NCBI GenBank assembly: GCA_021647265.1
Contig: JAKIVA010000069.1
Location: forward strand, 1 to 10,484
Reading direction: 5' to 3'
Source: Lutibacter sp.
GTDB lineage: Bacteria > Bacteroidota > Bacteroidia > Flavobacteriales > Flavobacteriaceae
Length of the DNA: 10,484 nucleotides
Shown here: positions 6,482 to 10,484 of the stretch, piece by piece
Numbering within the stretch: the stretch's first letter is position 1
How the letters are laid out: each line of letters begins with the position of its first letter
Notes under the pieces: generated by a model
The model's database searches: none
The model's input: the letters and a program-made list of their open reading frames with translations, nothing else
What the model was told of the DNA's origin: nothing
Made by a program: the position numbers and the translations under genes

Positions 6482-6511
6482 GTTAAATATTTGACGTAAA
6501 AAGTTGACAAA
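6482..6511 (-). promoter_or_regulatory. Weak promoter candidate for a long pnt leader transcript
   Basis: The minus strand has TTTG (6508-6511), then 18 bases, then TATTTAAC (6482-6489), a partial match to TAnnTTTG. A nearby TATTTTTA (6474-6481) fits the -7 element better but is 26 bases from the TTTG. Transcription from here would give a leader of roughly 235 bases before pntA1. Confidence 0.2.
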
Positions 6512-6520
6512 AATCACATT

Positions 6521-6551
6521 TTTGATTCGTATTTAATTTATTGTAATTTAT
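6521..6551 (+). promoter_or_regulatory. Promoter candidate for the metal-hydrolase gene
   Basis: TTTG (6521-6524), a 19-base spacer and TAATTTAT (6544-6551), which matches the TA and two of the T of TAnnTTTG. The -7 element runs into the inverted repeat at 6547-6570. The leader to the ATG at 6683 would be about 125 bases. Confidence 0.3.
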
Positions 6552-6570
6552 GTAATAAGTATTACATAAA
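6547..6570. promoter_or_regulatory. Perfect 11+2+11 inverted repeat, probable operator
   Basis: The half-site TTTATGTAATA is followed by AG and the exact complement TATTACATAAA. A two-base centre is too small for an RNA loop with the full stem, so a site for a dimeric DNA-binding protein is more likely than a terminator. It contains ATGT...ACAT ends reminiscent of PadR-type operators, though the internal spacing is 10, not the 8 I recall for PadR. It overlaps the -7 element of the plus-strand promoter candidate and would cover the start of transcription, which suggests repression. The regulator is not encoded nearby. Confidence 0.5.
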
Positions 6571-6682
6571 AAAAGAAATGGAATAATATTTTAATTCATC
6601 ATTATTTAAAAAATAAAAAAACATAGCATAAATTTTTATTCATAATTTTTTTGAAGTATACTTGTATTTCTTTCATAAAATA

Positions 6683-7453
6683 ATGAGTATTAAAATTACT
6701 TTTCTAGGAACAGGCACATCGCAGGGAGTACCTGTTATTAACTGTACGCATCCTGTTTGTTTATCAAAAGATAAACGTGATACACGTTTAAGAGTTTCAA
6801 TTTTAGTTGAATGGGATAATTTTACGTTTGTGGTTGATTGTGGGCCAGATTTTAGGTATCAGATGTTGAGAGCAAATGTCAAAAAAATTAATGGAGTTCT
6901 ATTTACCCACGAACATGCTGATCATACGGCAGGCTTAGATGATATACGTCCATTTAGCTTTCAATTAGGAGCAGTACCAATTTATGCTCAAAAAAGGGTA
7001 TTAGAAAATTTAGCTTTGAGGTTTGATTATATTTTTGAGGATAAAAACAAATATCCTGGAGCTCCAAGTGTTGTTCAAAATGAAATAAAGAATACTCCTT
7101 TTTATTTAGAAAAACTCAAAGTTACTCCAATTGAAGTAAAGCATGGAGAATTGCTTATTTTTGGGTTTAGATTTGGAAATATTGCCTACTTAACTGATGT
7201 TAAAACAATAGCAGGTAAAGAAAAATTAAAACTCAAAAACTTAGATATTCTAATTATCAATGCAATACGTTACAAGCCACATCGTTCTCATATGAATTTG
7301 GAAGAGGCATTAAATTTAATTGAAGAGCTAAAACCTAAGAAAGCTTATTTAACGCATATAAGTCATTATTTAGGTTTTCATGCTGAAGCAGAAAAAATAT
7401 TACCTAAAAATGTGTTTTTAGCGTATGATGAATTGGTTTTAGAGGTGAAATAA
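6683..7453 (+). CDS. MBL-fold metal-dependent hydrolase, PhnP-like
   Basis: A 256-residue metallo-beta-lactamase-fold protein. It starts SIKITFLGTGTSQGVPV, typical of the PhnP-like branch, and has the zinc signature HEHADH (76-81) plus further likely ligands His154 (KHGE), Asp172 (YLTD) and His235 (LTHISH). Cys21, His23 and Cys26 (CTHPVC) sit where PhnP has its extra structural zinc cysteines. E. coli PhnP cleaves a cyclic ribosyl phosphate in phosphonate breakdown, but no phn genes are near, so the substrate here is unknown; a phosphodiesterase activity is the best guess. I chose the ATG at 6683; an in-frame TTG at 6662 would add seven residues unlike the family start. It is the only plus-strand gene, divergent from pntA1, with a probable operator upstream. 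Confidence 0.9.
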   Translation: MSIKITFLGTGTSQGVPVINCTHPVCLSKDKRDTRLRVSILVEWDNFTFVVDCGPDFRYQMLRANVKKINGVLFTHEHADHTAGLDDIRPFSFQLGAVPIYAQKRVLENLALRFDYIFEDKNKYPGAPSVVQNEIKNTPFYLEKLKVTPIEVKHGELLIFGFRFGNIAYLTDVKTIAGKEKLKLKNLDILIINAIRYKPHRSHMNLEEALNLIEELKPKKAYLTHISHYLGFHAEAEKILPKNVFLAYDELVLEVK

Positions 7454-7454
7454 T

Positions 7455-8153
7455 TTAGTTATTTCTTAGAGCCCATTCAACTGCTTTTTCTGCATGAATT
7501 TTTGTGGTGTTAAATATTGGTATATTTACATCAGTATTTGAGATAAGCAGCGGTATTTCAGTACAACCCAATATAACACCTTTTGCACCACGTTTTTCTA
7601 AATTAGAAATAATTGTTTTGTAAATGGTTTTTGATTTATTTTCAATCTTTCCTACCACCAATTCATTGTAAATAATATCATGAATTAATTGTCTTTCTTC
7701 AGTAGTTGGAATTAGTACTTCAATTCCAAATTGATGTGTTAATATTTGTTTGTAAAAATCTTTTTCCATAGTAAATTTTGTTCCTATCAAAGCTACTTTT
7801 TTAATGTTTTTTTGTACGATTTCTTTTCCGGTTGCTTCTGCTATATGTAAAAAAGGGATTGAAATGTTTTTTATAATTTCATCGCTGCATAAATGCATGG
7901 TATTTGTACAAAGAACTAGGATATCAGCACCAGCTATTTCTAGTTGTTTTGCAGCATTCACCATTAATTTAGTTAACATTTTCCAGTTGTTTTCATGCTG
8001 TAACCTTTCAATTTCAGCAAAATCAACAGAAACCATAATGCTTTTGCAAGAGTGGAAACCTCCTTTTAACGCTCTTACCTTTTTATTGATATATTCGTAA
8101 TAAACCGCTGAAGATTCCCAACTCATACCTCCAATTAATCCTATTGTTTTCAT
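7455..8153 (-). CDS. Aspartate/glutamate racemase family protein, YgeA-like amino acid racemase
   Basis: A 232-residue cofactor-independent racemase. Both catalytic cysteines are present: VLCTNTMH near residue 82 and ILGCTEIPLL near 197 (numbered from the 8153 start). Other blocks closely follow E. coli YgeA as I remember it: MKTIGLIGGMSWESS, VDFAEIE, PFLHIAEATG, VALIGTKFTMEKDFY and the final IHAEKAVEW. YgeA is a broad-range racemase reported to prefer homoserine, so the substrate should not be assumed to be aspartate. I start at the ATG at 8153 to match MKTIGL; an ATG at 8159 (MNMKT) is equally possible. It is the second gene of a pair, 9-15 bases after the ATP-grasp gene. Its stop lies one base from that of the convergent hydrolase gene, leaving no room for a terminator between them. 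Confidence 0.92.
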   Translation of the reverse strand: MKTIGLIGGMSWESSAVYYEYINKKVRALKGGFHSCKSIMVSVDFAEIERLQHENNWKMLTKLMVNAAKQLEIAGADILVLCTNTMHLCSDEIIKNISIPFLHIAEATGKEIVQKNIKKVALIGTKFTMEKDFYKQILTHQFGIEVLIPTTEERQLIHDIIYNELVVGKIENKSKTIYKTIISNLEKRGAKGVILGCTEIPLLISNTDVNIPIFNTTKIHAEKAVEWALRNN

Positions 8154-8168
8154 ATTCATAATGAATTA

Positions 8169-9341
8169 TTATTTTAATACAATGTATTTTTCTAATTTGG
8201 AAGTGAGAATGTTAGCTAGTTCTTGTTCATTTCCAAGAGAAGTTTCAACAAATAAAATACCAAAAATCGGGTATTCATTAAAATCAACTTTGCGTAAACT
8301 TAAAGGGTTTTCAAAATCTTTAAGAACCTCTTCATAATTAAAATATGCAATATTGTTTATGTCTATATCAGCACTATTATCTAGTAAAATTATGCTGTAT
8401 TTTTTATCTTTTCTAGTTTCTAGAATTTCTTTCCAATTAGGTTTTTTATCTTTTATAAAATATTCATAAGAATTAATACCGTATGCATACCAAGATAAAT
8501 CTCCAGTTGTACACCAACCTCCAAAACGAAGAGGGTTTATTTCAATAGGAATTATTTTACCTTGTTTATCAATTCTAACCTCAACATGAACAGGAAAGTT
8601 AATTAAACTTGCTTTTTTTCCTATTATTTGTAGAAATTTTTCTATTCCTTCAATATTGCTTTCAATTATTTCTTTTGAAGTTGTATAAATTCGATCACTA
8701 ACATCTTTTCCTGATGAAAAAATATGGTGTAAAATATTTAAAACAATTGGTGCTCCATTTTTATTAAAATAACAGTCAACTGCATATTCTTCTCCTTCAA
8801 TACATTCTTCAATAATAAAATTAGTTGTATTTAAAACTTCACTAGGGTAGAACCCTTTGATTTGATTTATTTCTTGTTTTATTTCCGTTAAAACCTGTTT
8901 CCATTCTTGAGGTTTATCAACTTTATGAACTCCCAAACTAAAAAAACCAATAGCTGGTTTTATAATAAAAGGAAAAGGTAAATTGTTAATAGAAACACTA
9001 TCTAAATCTTCAAATTTAACACCTTTAAAAAAGTAATTTGGAAAAATATCTTGTATTAATTCTCTAAATGTTATTTTATTTTTAAAAAGCTGAATTTGCG
9101 TTGGTAATTTTGAGAATTCTAAATTTTGCTCAACCCAGCTAATGATGTTTTCAGAATTTGAATAGACAGGTGTAGTGGGATTGTTTTTTATTAAAGTAAT
9201 AGCTTCTCTTTCAGAAATCCAATTTAACGATTTGTCTAAAATCATTTTTTTCGCTTCTGAGGTTGCAACAATTTTAAAGTTATTTTTTTTAATGGTTTCA
9301 ATTAGAAAATCTGAAACATAGGGTTTGTCAATTAATATCAT
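8169..9341 (-). CDS. ATP-grasp domain protein, likely carboxylate-amine ligase
   Basis: A 390-residue cytosolic protein. Residues 1-90 look like the pre-ATP-grasp region. The ATP-grasp fold spans about 85-290, with lysine Lys128 in FPFIIKPAIGFFSLGV, the adenine-contact strand FIIEECIEGEEYAVDCYF (175-192), and metal and phosphate residues in VHVEVRID (251-258) and PIEINPLRFGG (265-275: Glu267, Asn269, Arg272). The last 100 residues (about 290-390) are a separate domain I do not recognise. Enzymes of this class join a carboxylate to an amine through an acyl phosphate: peptide-type ligases, D-Ala-D-Ala and D-Asp ligases, carbamoyl-phosphate synthase. The racemase gene follows after 9-15 bases, suggesting that a D-amino acid is substrate. 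The actual substrates are not visible. The ATG at 9341 follows a promoter candidate. Confidence 0.85.
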   Translation of the reverse strand: MILIDKPYVSDFLIETIKKNNFKIVATSEAKKMILDKSLNWISEREAITLIKNNPTTPVYSNSENIISWVEQNLEFSKLPTQIQLFKNKITFRELIQDIFPNYFFKGVKFEDLDSVSINNLPFPFIIKPAIGFFSLGVHKVDKPQEWKQVLTEIKQEINQIKGFYPSEVLNTTNFIIEECIEGEEYAVDCYFNKNGAPIVLNILHHIFSSGKDVSDRIYTTSKEIIESNIEGIEKFLQIIGKKASLINFPVHVEVRIDKQGKIIPIEINPLRFGGWCTTGDLSWYAYGINSYEYFIKDKKPNWKEILETRKDKKYSIILLDNSADIDINNIAYFNYEEVLKDFENPLSLRKVDFNEYPIFGILFVETSLGNEQELANILTSKLEKYIVLK

Positions 9342-9356
9342 ATTTTACTGAAAAGT

Positions 9357-9389
9357 TAAAAGTAATTTATACTTGTAAAATTACTCAAA
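9357..9389 (-). promoter_or_regulatory. Promoter candidate with embedded dyad for the ligase-racemase pair
   Basis: The minus strand shows TTTG (9386-9389), 21 bases, then TACTTTTA (9357-9364), five of six fixed positions of TAnnTTTG. Transcription would begin near 9350, giving a leader of about 10 bases. Inside the element is an 8+9+8 perfect inverted repeat, AGTAATTT (9361-9368) and AAATTACT (9378-9385), that could be an operator. On the minus strand it is followed by TTTTAAC, so it could also act as a weak terminator of the upstream operon. Confidence 0.35.
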
Positions 9390-9412
9390 AAGTTAAAAAT
9401 AAACTGTTTTTA

Positions 9413-10294
9413 TTACATATTTAATTCTTTTAAAGTTCCTATTAATTTCTTTAAATCAATATCTTTGGGTGCTGGTATAAAAAGTTCTTCACTATGTGAC
9501 AACGTTCTATCTGTATAGTAATAAACTAAATTGATGCCGTAAAATGGATTCTTCATTATTTTTATCTTTTTTAAACCAGATAAGGGGAAATCCCAATTGT
9601 GAAAATAGCCATTGATGTAGGCATACTTTGCACCAATTAAAATATTGCTATCTCCTCTTGAATTTTTTATTTTATAATAAAAAGGCATTCCAAAAGCAAA
9701 CAATGATAAAAAAGCTATTAATGCCAGTAGTACAAAAAACATAGCCAATTTTCCTTCATCAATAAATAAAATAAAAACGCCAAATACGACTATTGCAATT
9801 GATCCTATTGAAAAAAGAATGATTAGGTTTTTGCCAGATTCGTGTTTAAATAAATAATTAACATAGCTCTTTTTTTGTTCTTTTGTTAAAGTCCACTCTG
9901 CCACTAAATTTTCTCCTGTTATTAAAGTTTGTAGTTTTTTTTCTCTACGTCTAAACATAAAACCAATTTTTACAGATGATAAAAAGAAGAAAAATGAAAG
10001 AAAAAAAATAGCTGGTTGTATTTCAATAATTTCGGTAAGTGCAATAAAAATAATTAGAAGAAAAAAACCAGCAGCATACCATAATTTTTTAGTAATTGAA
10101 GTTTGATTATTTTCAATCGTTATTTTTTTATTTATTTTATGAATTACTGCATGTGGATTTGAAGAAGCTATCTTTCTTATTTCTTTTTGTGAATTTTCTT
10201 CAAAAGAAACCTGAATTTTGTTTCCACAATTGGAGCAGAATTTCACATTATTAGTAAGCTTTGAACCGCAATTTGGACAATAAATAGTTTTCAT
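9413..10294 (-). CDS. Zinc-ribbon membrane protein, 293 aa, function unknown
   Basis: Residues 1-25 form a zinc ribbon with two CxxC pairs (Cys6, Cys9, Cys20, Cys23; YCPNCG and FCSNCG). A polar linker follows, then two hydrophobic helices (about 71-89 and 92-113), a charged cytoplasmic or periplasmic loop (114-153), and two more helices (about 154-178 and 182-205). The last 85 residues are soluble, with alternating hydrophobic strands (NILIGAKYAYINGYFHNWDFPLSGLKKIKI, in two blocks at 217-246) and a closing helix, a pattern seen in membrane-anchored PH-like domains; that assignment is tentative. I do not recognise a characterised family. It begins two bases after the stop of a small membrane protein gene, so the two are cotranscribed. 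A 71-base gap then leads to the ATP-grasp gene. Confidence 0.85.
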   Translation of the reverse strand: MKTIYCPNCGSKLTNNVKFCSNCGNKIQVSFEENSQKEIRKIASSNPHAVIHKINKKITIENNQTSITKKLWYAAGFFLLIIFIALTEIIEIQPAIFFLSFFFFLSSVKIGFMFRRREKKLQTLITGENLVAEWTLTKEQKKSYVNYLFKHESGKNLIILFSIGSIAIVVFGVFILFIDEGKLAMFFVLLALIAFLSLFAFGMPFYYKIKNSRGDSNILIGAKYAYINGYFHNWDFPLSGLKKIKIMKNPFYGINLVYYYTDRTLSHSEELFIPAPKDIDLKKLIGTLKELNM

Positions 10295-10296
10295 AA

Positions 10297-10484
10297 TTAT
10301 TGAGCTTTATTTCCTTTAAATAATAATAGGAGTATTACTATAAATAATCCTAGAAGTGATAAGGTTGTTAAAAATGAAATGAAATCAACAAAAAGGTCAG
10401 CTGAACTTATAAAAATTGATAACAGTAGTATGGCTTGTAATCCTAAAATAATTTTAATAAACCAGTTAAAAATCCTTTCCTTAT
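10297..10484 (-). CDS. Small membrane protein, 3' part only (runs off right edge)
   Basis: An open frame enters from the right edge and ends with TAA at 10297-10299. The visible 61 codons read KERIFNWFIKIILGLQAILL onward and end LLFKGNKAQ. Two hydrophobic segments are seen: IIKLxLGLQAILLLSIFIS-like near the start and FLTTLSLLGLFIVILLLLF near the end, separated by a short acidic turn (SADLFVDF). No in-frame ATG occurs in the window, so the true start lies outside. The stop is two bases before the ATG of the zinc-ribbon protein, so the two genes are in one operon and their products may act together in the membrane. No family is recognised. Confidence 0.65.
   Translation of the reverse strand, partial: KERIFNWFIKIILGLQAILLLSIFISSADLFVDFISFLTTLSLLGLFIVILLLLFKGNKAQ

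Larger units (their letters stand above)
6241..6682. other. Divergent intergenic region between pntA1 and the metal-hydrolase gene
   Basis: The largest non-coding stretch of the window, about 440 bases of very AT-rich DNA between divergent genes. From left to right it holds a dyad near pntA1 (6281-6297), a terminator-like hairpin facing pntA1 (6319-6350), an open minus-strand frame of 68 codons from ATG 6443 to a TGA at 6237, a weak minus-strand promoter candidate (6482-6511), a plus-strand promoter candidate (6521-6551) and a long perfect inverted repeat (6547-6570). From 6571 to 6682 I see only A/T-rich sequence without dyads. No tRNA fold or recognised riboswitch was found. Confidence 0.7.

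Noticed and set aside
6683..7453. Assigning the symbol phnP
   Set aside because: The fold and the Cys21/Cys26 positions fit the PhnP-like branch, but no phosphonate genes are nearby and one structural cysteine is His, so the substrate is not established.
7804..8100. Plus-strand open frame of 98 codons opposite the racemase gene
   Set aside because: The opposite strand encodes a complete racemase with both catalytic cysteines; this frame shows no domain or start signal.

Overview
The window is strongly AT-rich. Nearly every gene lies on the minus strand, ribosome-binding purine tracts are mostly absent, and several upstream regions carry the Bacteroidota-type promoter pattern (TTTG about 20 bases before TAnnTTTG). 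With a Spy-like 'sensor of ECF sigma factor' protein and a three-subunit proton-translocating transhydrogenase, this points to a chromosomal segment of a flavobacterium (Bacteroidota, probably Flavobacteriaceae). This placement is inference; no rRNA or species marker is present.

Layout. Positions 1-130 look like the end of an insertion sequence: the first 13 codons of a possible IS256-type transposase, a 38-bp perfect palindrome acting as a terminator, and a candidate terminal inverted repeat that stops just short of the next gene. Positions 133-1797 hold a three-gene envelope-stress module, transcribed leftwards: an ECF sigma factor with a GTG start, a single-pass membrane protein with a triplicated PENYF motif (presumed anti-sigma factor), and a secreted Spy-like protein. 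Positions 1856-3310 hold a lone, broadly conserved protein of unknown function with its own promoter. Positions 3374-6240 hold the pntA1-pntA2-pntB operon, ending in a good intrinsic terminator. The largest gap (6241-6682) separates pntA1 from a divergent metallo-beta-lactamase-fold gene. It contains a terminator-like hairpin inside the pnt leader, two dyads (one an 11+2+11 perfect inverted repeat over a candidate promoter) and an open small reading frame ending in ATGA overlap with pntA1.

Positions 6683-7453 encode a PhnP-like metal hydrolase, convergent with a YgeA-like amino acid racemase whose stop codon lies one base away. The racemase is the second gene of a pair with an ATP-grasp ligase (8169-9341). 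Upstream of the pair are a zinc-ribbon membrane protein and the 3' part of a small two-helix membrane protein that runs off the right edge.

How the genes fit together. The Pnt complex uses the proton gradient to make NADPH from NADH. The sigma, membrane and Spy-like genes form a self-contained regulatory unit. The racemase and ATP-grasp pair looks like a small pathway in which a racemised amino acid is ligated to another molecule; it is the best candidate here for an undescribed biochemical function. No tRNA, rRNA, CRISPR array or phage gene was seen.
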